The notes: generated by a model from the sequence alone, not told the origin. Positions 24,285-37,800 are shown, counted from the first letter of the stretch. The stretch is 64,000 bases of DNA from Thunnus maccoyii (GCF_910596095.1 NC_056539.1:10419501-10483500), one strand, 5' to 3'. Program-made: numbers and translations.

Positions 24285-25918
24285 TCAATCTCGTACCACA
24301 GAACAAATGGCCACAGTTCGTCTGGACTGGGAAGCTGGCCGTCTGCAGACACACAGGACAGTGCCAGTCCTGTTGGCTTGTGGATGGACATAACTGTGCA
24401 GATAAGAGATGAAAAACAGGAAGGAGGAAACAGAAAAAAGTAGGAGGAAGAAGGAAGAAAAAAATATGAAGCAGAGAAAGAGCTGACGTAAAAATGTGTA
24501 TGACCAAATTACTGTATATATTACAGAAACTTTCTTGATGATCCCTCCTATCAGACAATACGTTGATAGACTTTTGAATAAACTAAAATCATAGATGTAA
24601 ACAGTGAGATTATTATCATTTATTTGAAAGCAAATCTCTCCACCAGACTGTGACCCCCATAAAAGCACTAATAAAACCACATGAGTTCCTGTGTGATGAT
24701 TAATATTATTCCAGTAACAATATTGTTTACAACCTGTATGCTTGCCCTGTCATCACTGTTTGTTGAGATTCTCAGCTGTTAGTTAGGAATAACAGGATTT
24801 TTTAAACGGGTTTTATAATCCCAAAGTGTTGCAGAATTTTCCAAATCTATGCAATCCCAAGAAATCATCATCCAAATGGGAGTAAGGTGGTTTTCACACT
24901 GACAAACAGAAGTGTGAGCGCACTCATATCAAGTAATAATAACAATTCAGGACTGTAGAATCTGCAAAACAAGTAGAATCTGTATGTGTGAGTGAAGCTC
25001 TCACCTTGTGGCAGCTCATGTATGTTGAGGCTGACTGCTCCGGTGGACAAACCAAAGATCTGGATGACCCTGGGTGACCCTGCCCCGCTAGACCTTCAGG
25101 AGGGAGATGGTCCAGTCTGCAACGTGACACGAATTAGTGACAATAATAAACACACCTTCAACACTGCGTATCTGTCAGTGAGGAGATACTGACACAAAAC
25201 TAACGATTTGTGAGATAAGGTTGATTGTACTCAGCTCTTTTCTGTTTGTGGATTACATGAACAGATGCTCTGACTACAGCTGTTGGACAGTTTGCATCCA
25301 TACAGGACTGCTGTTTACCTAAATAATTTTAAAGCTTACCCTCCATTCATTTGTAAGATTTAATTTTTAGAAGGAACATTAAAACTATGAATGTAAGAAA
25401 TATTATATATATAGTCAAATAAAATTGGGCTGGAATTCTATTTCATTCATTCACAATTTGGCTTTCCATCAGCGTGTGAAAATAATACTTTCAGTTATTG
25501 AAACAGATAAACACATCATTAATACTTGAGAAAATAATAATGTCACACATATTCACATAATCAAAATCATTTTAATTTTTATGGTTTTCTCTTGTATAAA
25601 ACTGTTGCTAAACTTAATATTTTGTGATCAAAAAACAATTGGACATGTATACACTCATCTAGTGGATTACACAACACTCTTAGGCAAAAATTTAGTTTCT
25701 CACAGCTTTCTTAGGTGGAGTGACCCTGAGTGTCATGAGATCTAAACACACTAATTTCACTTTATCCCCAAGAAATCTCCTGTCTTAAATTCCCTCTAAA
25801 GCCCAAACCTGAATTATCTTAAGTATAAGTATAGTGTACAACCCCGCTTCTGACAAAAAGCCATCAATACATTGAAAAATGAGACTCACCTGGACTGAGA
25901 GCTGTGGCAGGGGTGCAT
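21744..25918 (-). CDS. RNF170-like RING-finger E3 ubiquitin ligase
   Basis: RNF170 is an ER membrane ubiquitin ligase that acts on activated IP3 receptors. Exons on the - strand: 25918-25890, 25116-25005, 24393-24297, 22962-22889, 22791-22681, 22085-21744. They join in phase to 254 residues (human RNF170 258). The C3HC4 RING spans residues 59 to about 102: [13 protein letters not shown], a CxxC-type pair completed across the exon 3/4 junction, and [10 protein letters not shown]. It is followed by [14 protein letters not shown] and a DUF1232-like C-terminus with two hydrophobic segments (around [14 protein letters not shown] and [18 protein letters not shown]). The first 47 residues match nothing in RNF170 as I know it and contain no membrane helix, whereas RNF170 has one there. 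The start is therefore the weakest part of the model; splice phases fit but exons 1-2 lack homology. The gene is head-to-head with hook1, as RNF170 is with HOOK3 in human. Confidence 0.87.
23385..23700 (+). mobile_element. LINE (L2-clade-like) 3' fragment, decayed
   Basis: Translated on the + strand in pieces, this reads like the end of an L2/CR1-type LINE ORF2: [13 protein letters not shown], then FLLVYK, then a segment resembling [12 protein letters not shown], and finally FKACFYKL..F, matching the typical 'WLP...LLVYKALN...TFKKLLKTHLF' tail. Stops interrupt it, so it is dead. It lies in the RNF170-like intron between exons 3 and 4, antisense to that gene. Confidence 0.6.
24233..24276. repeat. 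(GT)n microsatellite
   Basis: About 22 GT units. On the - strand it is a CA repeat starting roughly 20 nt after the donor of RNF170-like exon 3, a position where CA tracts can bind hnRNP L. Confidence 0.95.
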
Positions 25919-28425
25919 AGTTAAGCTAGAAGTGGCAGCTGACAGGTAGATACTGTCTCCTAGAAGGAAGTGAAGTGCTGCCAAACAGCATCACTGTACA
26001 AAATAAATTGGTGCTGCCTGTTAATGATCAACTACACCCTCCAATATCAGCTGGTCTCTGAGTGTTGCTGCTTTAAGAGAGCAGTAGTGCAGTCAGATCA
26101 ATAATGCAGTGTTTTGTATACAGCAGTACTACTCCAAAAGAACATGTAAAACTTACAAAATATTTCAGTAAACGTGATCAACTTAGTATGTAAATGTATT
26201 TAAATTACTACATCAGAAAAGCCGACATACCCACCCCCAGTCTGGATTGAGGCAAACAATTTTGGTCACATGACATGTCCACCAGATCAAAGCCAGGAAA
26301 GGTCCCTCCCACACTGTGTTTAAATAGGTTATAACTAACCCCGCCAATCATTTACCCAAAGTTTACTCTGCCAACAGCCCTGCTTCACATAATTCTACTC
26401 TTACCATAAACTATTGGTTGTGAAATGCATGGACATCACTGACATTAACACTGTACTACACTGAGGGCTGTTGAACTGTAGATAATCAACCTGACAACAA
26501 AAAGCTGGCCTCTCCTAGATCAGAGTATCAAAATGATATCAAGGTCCATTTCTTAAATCGACAATTTATCATCTATTATTCTCATTCTCTACCATTATTT
26601 TATGGTTAATAGAAAGTAAAAGTATTGGCCAAATGACTCTAACTGCATCAACTGAGTACTAAATACAAATAACTTTGCTTTATTTTAGCAAATGTAAATA
26701 TCAGTGATTTAAAAATCCCTCTCTTATCTGACAGTTGGCAGAGATGTGATGATCCTCACATAGCTCACTGTGGCAGCCATTGCAGAAATATCCTGGCAAA
26801 TATTTACACAGGCCCTCTGCCTCACCTGAGATGGAAGCTGAAGAGAGGGGGTCCGTTTAGTTCAGGTCATCTAAAAATAGAAGCCATCAGTCAGTGAGGG
26901 TCAGGGTCTCCAAAGAGGCAGGGATCTTGAGATAAAACAGTTGACAGTTAAATACGGTGCAACTGCAGGCCTGATGGGTGAAGTCCAGTCTCAGGTCATA
27001 CACACACCGATTTTAGGAGTGTGTGACATATCAACTGGGGTCAGTGATCACTTAGTTATTTGGAGTAATGTAAGAATGCTTTGCAAATTCAAATTAACAT
27101 GCTTATCTGCATGTTACCTTATATTTGTTTGAGCTCTCAGCTTGTATAAGATTTGTTTGGAATTTTCCATATTGTGTCTCAAAAGAGCAGAGTGACACAT
27201 GTGACACTGCTTATCTCAGAGTGACTAACAAGAGTCACTATGTGGAGCACACTGTGGCCTCTGAATTCCAATTACACACACGCTCACGTGAGATATATAA
27301 ATGGATAACGTGAGGAGGTTCATGAGAAATGATTCACTATCAGAGAATGGTTGGCATGCTGCCAGGCTTTTAGTGGCTGTCTGAGAACAGGGCTGATTAC
27401 AGAAATTAATATCTGTTATTGTAGCTTAAAAAATAGGGCTTAAAAGGATTAACATTCCAATTCATTGTAAGTTTCCAACTCCAAGCAATACCTGAAAAAA
27501 CTGGCTATGCAAGATAATCTCTGTTGACTATAGGGTGAGGCAGGCTCTGACAGTAAGTCACGTAGTCAAACATGAAACACACTGCAATTAAGATTTATTG
27601 TTGGTCTGAGCAACTGCTTGCACTTTTGCTGCTGGCAGACAGGATTATGCCAGACAAAATTGTAACAATAATAAATGATAAATAATAAAATAATGTGATG
27701 TGTAATGGTGAAAAAATATTTGCTTTCTAAAGGAGTCAAGTACTATGAGCACAACAAATACACTTGAAATAATTAATTTGATGTTTGCAATAAATGTATT
27801 TCTTTGTGGCATTTATCATAGTTGCAACATAGTTTTTGCAGAACTCATTTGTATTTTTTGGTTGGAACATTTTTTTAAAAAATAAATCATTAAATTCGAT
27901 TGCAATCATTTAACTTTCTTTGCAATAACTTCATTACTGACTCCATACATACCTTTCTTTCCCTGAGGTTATCACAGTTCTATCCACAGCTGTGCAGATA
28001 TTTGATCTTAATACACTAGGCCTATTAATTATAACTTTGTACACTGCAGTGATACAGAATTGTACTGAGCAAGTAAAAGGAAAAAAATACCCTATCTCAT
28101 AATTATGACTTCTGTATCACATAAATTACTTGCCATCTCATAAATTACGAGAAAGTTGTAATAAATACTAAAATAAAATCCCATAAATATGAGACCAGGA
28201 TCTCAGAATAACAGAAAACGCACACTGATAAAAGATACATTTCTCATAATTATGAGCTTGAGATTTCTTCTCGCAAGTCGTTTTCTTTGATTATAACAAG
28301 ATGATAAGTAGATTAACTTGTTTAACACATCTAATGTCTTTCTTTCACTATATTTGGCCATCCGCTTGTATAATTCTACCACAACACGTATCCATAATAA
28401 TGACGGAAGCCCTCAATAAATTACA
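25919..28425. other. intergenic DNA between RNF170-like gene and hook1
   Basis: AT-rich sequence without recognisable exons on either strand. The reading frames present are short and resemble no family. An upstream non-coding exon of the RNF170-like gene could lie here, but I cannot identify one. The right end holds the A/T-rich decayed repeat at 28095-28290. Confidence 0.5.
28095..28290. repeat. decayed minisatellite of 'cataattatgag' type
   Basis: Several degenerate copies of a palindromic unit (tctcataattatga, cataaattacgag, cataaatatgaga, ctcataattatgag) recur over about 195 bases. This is a common fish repeat type built on 'tcataattatgag'. Confidence 0.55.
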
Positions 28426-28811
28426 CCAATCGGAAATGTTTTGATTTTGTCCAGATAATAGGGGCGTAATTAAATTGTTAACCACGTTCTCTGATTGGCT
28501 GCAGCGAGGTTGACCAGCCGTCAATCTTCTCATATCTCAATGCTGATTGGATCCAGCTTCTATCCCCTACTTTACCTCTACCGGAGCCCACACGCAAGTA
28601 AACGTCAACGAACCGAAGAAGCTGCGCCAGTCGCGTACATCTTACGTTATTTTCTTGGCGGAACGACCGTAAAGGCCTTTCATGCTACGTATTTATCGTT
28701 GGAGATTTACCTCTTGGCAGCAGGTGAGGTCAAATGCAGAGGAAAGGAGGAGCGGAAGAGCTTTGCGGACAGGTGGAGAAAATATTTTAGCTTTTAGCTG
28801 AAAGGGAACAA
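28426..28811 (+). promoter_or_regulatory. hook1 promoter and 5' UTR region
   Basis: Three CCAAT-box motifs lie at 28426-28430, 28494-28498 and 28546-28550 (the last two in the reverse orientation). They precede moderately CpG-rich sequence with no TATA box and then the hook1 ATG at 28812. This suits a dispersed housekeeping promoter. The exact start site cannot be read from sequence. Bidirectional use towards the RNF170-like gene is possible but its first coding exon is 2.5 kb away. Confidence 0.45.
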
Positions 28812-31800
28812 ATGGACGAGGAAAAAACGGCGTTGGTCGAGAGCCTGATAATATGGGTGAGTTTTTTAAACGCTTAGCTTATGTGAATGTGATTTTTATT
28901 CACCTGTTTGTAGACGCTGGGGGGTGTAAGCGAGAACACTTCAGCAGCTTAGAGTAAAATGGGGAGAATATTAAGTGGGGCTAATGGTTGGTTGTTAGCT
29001 AGTTAATATCAACCGTTGTTCTTCGTTATTACTGAGATTAGCTTCAGTTGTTCATTTCACAGACAGAGCCTCTGTAGCAACAGTCAGTCCAACCGTCAGC
29101 TAACGTTCACGTTAAAGGTGACGAGCCTCAGGTCGGATAGATGTAATGTTACCACCTACTAGGAGGCACAAAGACAACAATATCCTCCAGTTTAGTTGAT
29201 CCTCGCTGGATTTAGACTACTAATCCCGTTAACCGGGAGTTATTTGCGGATTGTGGCTCTTTTGTTAACATTATTTAACTGAATGTAGCTAACAGCACAG
29301 TTATTTATTTACTGCACCTGTTCCTGTAGGTGTGTATCAGTGTTTTTAATTGGTTGTCCTGTGTGTTACTGTAATGGACAGAGCGGTTTGTAAATTACCA
29401 TGCAGCTATATCTAAGTCACCTCAATTACTATCTGTTTGTTGAACAACAAGTAAGTAAGGTAAATAAAAGGTGAAAGTTATAAAAACAAACAAACATTTT
29501 TGTCCGTTTTGGGGGAAAAGTTCCCATGAACTTCATCAAAATGTGTAATAATTCATAAATGATTTTCAAAACATAAGCAGAAGTAAAGCTAAGATGATGC
29601 TAAACTTCAAAAGTTGCCTACAAACAATGGACTTCATTTTAATAACTAGCTACCCAAGTATTAAAGAGATGATGATCATTTTCATTATCGATTAATCTGC
29701 CGATTATTTTCACAATGAATTATTTTGTCTATAAAATGTCAGAAAATAGTGAAAAATGCCTGTTGAAATTTCTTACTGCTCATTATACTAACTTCTTAAA
29801 ATGTGTAGTTTTGCCTGATCAACACACATTGGCATTTTTGCTGGAAAAAAAATGAAAAAATGATTATTCAATAATCTAAATATCTGGGGATTAATTTTCT
29901 GCTGATCGATTAATCGAATGATTGTCTAATTGTTGCAGCTTTATTTTGCACTGAACCTATTCACTGATGTGAGTCCAGGTTTATGTTTAGTAATCACTGA
30001 GCACAGCAGGATGTTACTGGAGACAGTTAAGAGATGTTTTATTTGAGGGAAAATATATCAGCCCAGGACAATTTACCTTACACCTTACATGGCTGCTCCT
30101 AGAATCATTTACATCTTCATTTCAGCAGAGAGGCCTTTATGGCTCAGTTAAACAAAAGTCTCAATCCAGGCTTCTGAGTTCAAGACTTCTTTATTACACG
30201 CACACGGGAAGCAGTCCATCAGTGCAAGCTTCGAAGAATAAATGTGTGACAGTTACCTATATACTATATTTGTGTGACCTTTCTGTGACTCCTGTGTGAC
30301 ACCAGTTTCACTCTTTGGCAGTCTCTTCCCCTTCTATAACAATCACTTCTTAGATCCGGGGTCATCATGTGTATCATGTACTTCAAAATGAGCTTTTTTC
30401 ATTTTCCCTTTCATAACTGAGGGGACACTAATTTTGTTTACACTAGACAAAGCACATGATCTGGTGAGACATCTACTCAAGACAAAACAATGTGATTACA
30501 GTATAAAAAGGTCATAGATCATACAATTGGTGATTAAATGAATTACTTCAGTTACACAGGTGTTTAATAAGCATGTTACATAGTCTAACAATATGCTGTA
30601 TAGGTAATTTGGTTAGTAAATTTCCACTGATCTATCCATCAGTGTATCCCTGTCCTCTATCCCCTCCTCTCTCCTTTATTTATCTTTCCCTCATAGAGGA
30701 TTAGTTGCAGCACATCTGCAGTGCTGTGGAGAAACCCTTCAGTGTGCTACTGCATAATTCCCTGTACTCTTCTTGGATTGCTACCCATCCTCACGATGGT
30801 GTTATTTTTTCTGCCTCTCAGCTGCAGACCTTCAACACTTCTGCACCCTGCAGAACAGTGGAGGAGCTGACCACTGGAGCGGCAATATCACAGGCACTGC
30901 ATCAAATGTGAGAAAATACACACACACACACAGGCGCACATACTGACTGTCTGTATCCTCCTCGTTAATCATGATATCTGGCTAGTCTGCAGATAAATGC
31001 TTTATCTACAGTCAGTCTTGTTTGGCTTGAATAATTCACATCACACTAAACAGTCTGTTGCTTTAGTTGTGTCAGAGAAGCACAGTGGAAACTGTTTGTT
31101 AGACAAACTGTAGTGTGCATAAAGTAATTCTGCACATACTGTCACTCAGCTGCAAATAATTGTTTATATACATAATACATTTTACAGTCTTCATTTCCAC
31201 ATTAACCCTCCTGTTGTCCTCAGGTCAATTTTGACCTGGGAGGTCAACAGGTGTCATTATGTACTGTCATCAAAAAAATTGAAATGGTTTCAAAACAGTA
31301 TCCTGACTAAGAAATTATGAATTATTTTAACTATGGTTGAGATCAGAGGAAAATATGTTGATGGATTATGGCAGACTGGTATATGTAAAAAGTTCAGTCA
31401 GGATACTGTTTTAAAACCATTTAAATTTTTTTGATGACAACACATAATGACACCTGTTGTTCTCCCGGGTCAAAATTGACCCGTGGACAACAGGAGGGTT
31501 AAAACACTTACACACAAAAGCTTCTGGATGACACATTTTTGTAGTGGCACAACATTTTTTTCAGCTTATAAATCATCAACAGTAAACATCACAATGTGAA
31601 GAACAGTTGCTTATTAGTGGCTTCACCAGTTTTCACCAGTGTAGGGCTGCAACTAACAATGATTTTCATTATCATAAATATAAATTGACAGATAGTGAAA
31701 ATTGACCATTACAAGCTCCCAGAGTCAAAGGTTACATCTTCAAATGTCTTGTTCGTCTGATCAACAGTCTAAAACACAAAGATATTCAGTTGACTGTCAT

Positions 31801-34800
31801 ATATGACAAAGAAGAGCATTAAATCATCACATTTTAGAAGTTGAACCCAACAAATTGGTGGTATTTTTATTAAAAAAAAAAACTTAAATAATTATTTGGT
31901 TATCAAAATAGTTGCTGATTATTTTTTTTGTCATTCAACTAATCGTTGCAGCTCTACACCAGTCAGTGTTTATTCATAGAGGGAGAAATCCATTGTAGAG
32001 GAAGAATTTGCCAGTTTCTCCAAAGCCAGCAGCCTTGAGAGTTAGAAATGCACCAAACCTAGAAAGGCATGTTGTGTTTTGAGTAGTGGTGAGAATTATG
32101 TCTCTCTGTGGAAAAAATCCCCCTGAGTTGCTTTTAGTATCCCATTTTTTTAAGTAGATTCTCAGAAATGTAGGAACTAACTAGCTAAAGTAAAAATATG
32201 GAATTTGGCCTTGAATTGGACTCTATTGCACACTATTAAATGAGAAGTTGTGTAGTATAAATGTTGTTCCTGTGTGTGTGTGTGTGTGTGTGTGTGCGTG
32301 CGTGCGCGCGGTGCAGAGACCCAGCGTGGTTCTCCGATGGATGGCTCGGTCGTATCAAAACAGATGTTGACGACAACTGGAGACTGAAGGTAGAGAGCAG
32401 TACCATCTCCTGCATCCATCCTCCACCTGTCCTCTCTGACCTTTTCTTCGTGTTTTGCTGAACCCCCTGTGTGCTAAATCCTCTGTATGCTTCATTCCTG
32501 CCAAACTTGTCCTTGACACTGACCTCCTACTGGCTCCAGGGGTGCCGCTCCTCCTGGTTTAGCCTGCGCTCTGACTCCTCTGGTGAAATGTGTACATGTA
32601 TGTGTGCCCAAATCTGTCCACTATATGTAATACTTGAGAGAAATTCTGATTTACAGTGTTTAATGAGGTGATAGGGTGATGTACAGAAAAAAAAGCATGC
32701 CATTCCCTGTGTTTCCTCTTTCTTTCTCCCCCTCAAACACTATGCGGCTGTGACAATGTTCTCCCTGCTTCTTCCTCCCCAATTATGTTTTCACTTGTGT
32801 ACACTTGTGTGAAAGTCTTCATTTTCTTATTGCGTGAACATATATTGTATTGGAAGAGAATCTCTGTTGTGATTTTGTCCCTTTTTTATAAACCAAGTTT
32901 ACAACTTCATAATCTTGTCCTCAGATGAGCAACCTAAAGAAGATTCTTCAGATGATTGTTGACTATTATAATGAGGTAGGTAGTGGCCATGTGCACAATA
33001 TCCCCCGTGTCTTTGCACAGTTGTTAGCTGATGTGTTTATCCAGTTCTTCTGGGAGTTGTTGTATGAACTGTTTTGGTAGCATAGCACCCAGGGGCCCTC
33101 TATAAGGAAAATACAGTGTGCAGTTGAGATCGAAACAAGTACCAAGCAGCTCAAGCCTTATACACAATATCACATCTACAACAGCAGGTAGTACTCCAGC
33201 CCAGAAATGTTTATACATGTTTTGCTAAGTCAACTCATGGTTGAAATATTTTGTTCAGCAATCCTCTTAGCTATAGAAACACTGAATCCATGTTAAAACA
33301 CAGAAAAGCTACTTGGTGATGCATTTCTGCCTCCATTTTATGTAATGGCACCACATTTTTTCAGCTAAAAAGCTATAAATCATCAACAGTAAATATCACA
33401 GTTTGGAATCACACACTCAAAGTTAAAGAATAGTTCAGTTTCTTATTTGTGGATTCACCAGTTTGCACCAGTGTCCATTATTTTCATTATTGATTCATCT
33501 GCGGATTATTTTATTGCTTAATCATTTTATCCACAAAATGTCAGAAAATAGTGAAAAATGACCATTTCCCAGATTCAAAGTTTGCATTTTGAAATGTCTT
33601 GTTCTCTCTGATCAACAGTCCAAAACCCAAAGATATTCAGTTTACTGTCTAATGTGACAAAGAAAAGCATTAAATAGTCACATTTTTGAAGCTGAAGCCA
33701 GCAAATTGATGGTATTTTTGTTGTTGGCAGGTGTAACTTCGTTTCACTCACTGTGATTGTGTAAGTGTGAACGCTTACTTGTTAAGTGCATTATCTCTGT
33801 CTCTGTACCTATTAGGTCTTAGCACAGGAGATCACTGACTTCCCCATGCCAGATCTGGTCCAGGTGGCAGAGCATTCAGACCCTGTGGAGCTGGGGAGGC
33901 TGCTGCAGCTGATACTGGGCTGTGCTGTCAAATGTGAGCGCAAACAAGGTATGTGGCTTCCTGTATCTTACGCATTTGTGTACACAAATCGGACCCAAAC
34001 AGATATTCGTATGTCTACAGTTAAACATGTGCTGTGCAGTGTAGATAAAAAGGGGAATTGTTTAATGAAAATCTAGTTAGGTTAGGGTGGTCAGCTAAAC
34101 AATGTTTGATTATTGCCCTGCCAAGTCACTGACAAAAGCAGAGCCCATCGGACAGCCTGGCTGGCAAATCAATAGCAGCAGTGTTAAATTTGAAAGTGGG
34201 ACACATAAACTGAGAAATAACAAAGTGATGTATTCAATGTGTATGTGTTTAATTTTTTTTCTCTCCTTTGTCAGAATACATTCAGATCATCATGACCTTG
34301 GAGGAGTCTGTGCAGCATGTCGTCATGACGGCTATCCAGGAGGTCAGTCCATCGTAATGCCAAGTTTCTACCTCAGTCAGATTAGAGATATTAAAAATAT
34401 CAGGAAAGCTTTGCTGAGCAGTTAAATTATAGCTTTTGAATTCTGGCCCTGTCAGCAGGGACTTCACCAGCAGTAATTGTTGAGAGAATAGATTGTACGC
34501 TCATATTTGGGTAAAATAGGTTGAGGATTTGCAGCTCGTTTAATGAGTCTATGTAATGAACCCAATGACATTTTTTCCCTCCTCAGCTCATGAGTAAAGA
34601 GACCATGGCCCCATTTGGAGCAGAGCTGTCAGGAGACTTGGAACAGCAGGTCAGTATTATAACCACACAGAAACTTTTTATTGGTGTAATTGGTACTTTC
34701 TTCTGTGAAATCATTTAACCATGTGAATTTGGAGATTCTTTGTTAATGCCCAATTTGTGGGATATGTAAAACAAAAAAATCAACAATATATTAATTGTGA

Positions 34801-37800
34801 TTACAACTTTAACTGCAAGGGGAACAAAATAAAAATCCTTCAAATGTGCAAACTGTAGCATTGTAACATTAATGTAAGTATTATTTTCATTAGCAACTAA
34901 TGTCTCTTTTTTTGTTTAGTATTTTCTCTATAAATCTGAAAAATGTTTAAAATGTTTAAAGTCTTAAAGTTGCTTATTTAGTCTGATTAACAGTCAGAAA
35001 GCCAAGGTGATTGATTTACAGTGATATGAAATAGAGAAAAGCATGTAAGCCTTTTTCCTTTGAGAGGCAGTACCTAATAAATTCATTCATACAAAATAAA
35101 TTCCTACATCTTAACCTTTGATGAAGAGCCCGACTACTGTGCAGAGAATCTCAAAGCTCAAATATTGACTTTACAGCACAGTGCAGCGCTCTGGACATCA
35201 GCTGTAGAGCGAATGATTGATTAAGAAAAAAATGTGCAAATTCTCTTATTCCAGCTTCTCAAATGTGAATATTTTTGGTTTCTTTAGTATTCTATGATAG
35301 TAAACTGAATATATTTGTTTTGACAAAACAAGACATTTGAGGATGTCACCTTGGGCTCTGGGAAACAGAGTAAAAATGGGGACTTTGTCTGCTCTCATTA
35401 ATTATTGCAGTAAAAACAGTCTGTGTGTGCTTTTGCTGGTGTGAGTGTGAGTAATGTAAATCTCTCTGCTTTTCCTTCATGTGTCCAGCTAAAAAAAGCT
35501 CTGGAGGACCTCAGTGAACTTTTAGCAGAGAAGGAAGCATTAGCCCAACGCTGTCAAGAGCTGGATATACAGGTGAATCCAGAGCTCATACACACGCTCT
35601 GTGCAAACACACACATGTGTGCCTCTGGTACAGTATAAACAGGAGTTGTGTAATTCGCTGTAATGCTTGGTTCTATTGTCTGGAGCTGCTGTGGCAGAAA
35701 GACTGTGGGCTTACAGTCTGGGCTTTTTACTGGCTCCCACTGTGGCATCCAGCCCCATGCTCTGCCACTACTACAAGGCTTCAGCACTGTACAGACAAAC
35801 AAAATCTAGCATAGGTACTGATTACACATCCAACTGGACTCTTGACAGATTGATTTGTTCTGTCCCCAGTCTTGCTCATCTCTCGTCGCTGAAAGGTAAG
35901 TCCAATATGGCTGACCGTTCAGCAAAACTAAACCCATCTAAACCAGCTGCTCAACTGTTTACTCTAACTCAGCTAACAGATGGTTCAATGGGGATTCTGT
36001 TTGCGGCACAGTGTGCAGTGTGTATTTAAATATTTAGTGGTCATTTGTATAATTCCAGTAATTCATTCAGGGAATTAATCTGTCTGTGTGACAATAACCT
36101 ATTATCAAAATGCATCTTTGTCTATGTAACACTTACACTTATTTGCCAGTTGATTAAGTACACCTCGCTAAAACTAATACGTCTCTACGTACATGAAGGT
36201 TATAATGTTCAGTTGTTTAAACTGTTGTAGAGGTGTTAATTTAATTTTATGGTCATTTTGGAGGTGCTGTTGAGTTGTTACACTGACTATAAAGTTGAAT
36301 CAACATCTTTTTTTTTTTTTTTTTTTTTTTTCAAAAATGGAACATTACAGCCTTCATGAAGGACAGTCGATTGCAGGGATGTTGTATTAGACTGTATTGA
36401 CTTTAACTAGGTGTACCGAAGAAACTAGAGACTTGGGTGTATATTTCATAGAATAGGAGAACGGAAAGAATGGAAGTTAAAGGTTTAATTTCTAATGTTT
36501 TTTGAAAATACAGTGTTCATAGAAGTTGTTTTTGTCTACTCTGTAGGACATTTGTATGCAGGACGTAAAATAACGACAAGTTAATCTCAGATGAATAATC
36601 CAGTGTCTGGTGTTTAAAAAGTACACATCAGGAAAATGATGGGTGAGAAGTAAAACTAACTAACCGTGTATTAACATGTTTGCTTAAAAGTGCACTCTGT
36701 CTGTGCTCTGCTTCCAGCATGGATTAACTGAAATGTTTGCTTAAACAGCTGGGAGAGGAAGAGAGTTATCTGTAGTGGAAGGGGTCTGTCTTTTGATGCT
36801 CAGATACTTTGCTGCTTTGCATGAAATAATTGACCAAGGAGAGATTTAACCTCACAATATCTTCCTGCTGACTCGATGAACATTTTTAACTGTATATTTA
36901 ATTCACCTCTTTGTGAGAACGGGTCTAACCCCTTAATTTACCCGGACAGGTGGCCGTTCTTCAAGAGGAACGGAACAGCTTATTGGCCGAGAATGACGTC
37001 CTAACTGACCGAGCCAATCAGCTGGACACATTTGACGACCCAAGCACACCCTCAGGGAGAAAACACAGCCAGTTACAGCAGCAGCTAGAGGCACTACAGG
37101 AAGAGAACTTCAGGTTTGTCTCATTTGTGGATAAATGTACTGTACTATACTATAGTGATCACATTATGCTTGTTGGAAACTGAGCAAGTATTCATTCTTA
37201 CATCTTTTAGGCTGGAGGCTGCAAAGGATGACTACCGGATCCACTGTGAAGAGCTGGAGAAGCAGCTGATTGAGGTTCAGCACCGTAATGATGAGCTCAC
37301 CAGCCTGGCAGAAGAATCTCGAGCGCTCAAAGATGAGCTGGACGTTCTGAGGTTTGTGTCTGTGTGGGGAAGTACACTGCTATTGTTTGATCAGGTCTTC
37401 TCTCTTTCATCAGTGAAGCACACAAAAATGTAAAAATGATATTAAATACAAGACTGGACACAGAGTAAATGAATGTGTCCGCTAGTTTGGTTCCGTGGTT
37501 CTTAAGGAGCAGCGCACAAAAATACATCTTATGTTGTCTGCTAATTAGAGATTAGCAGACACCTGGGCCAGTTAGTTTGAGAGGAAGAGCTTACAATTTC
37601 ACTGATTAGCACACCCCTTAATCAGACAAGATGAGCTAATCAGTGAAATTAGCTGATTTTGTGTTTGGCTGGAACAAAAATCTGCATACACATGGCTCTC
37701 CACTGGCCTTGACAGAGAAGGCTGACTCCTTGTATGAGCACAAACAAGAAAAAGTAGGGAAATAGCATCAATACACAATGTAATATTCCAACAAAAACTC

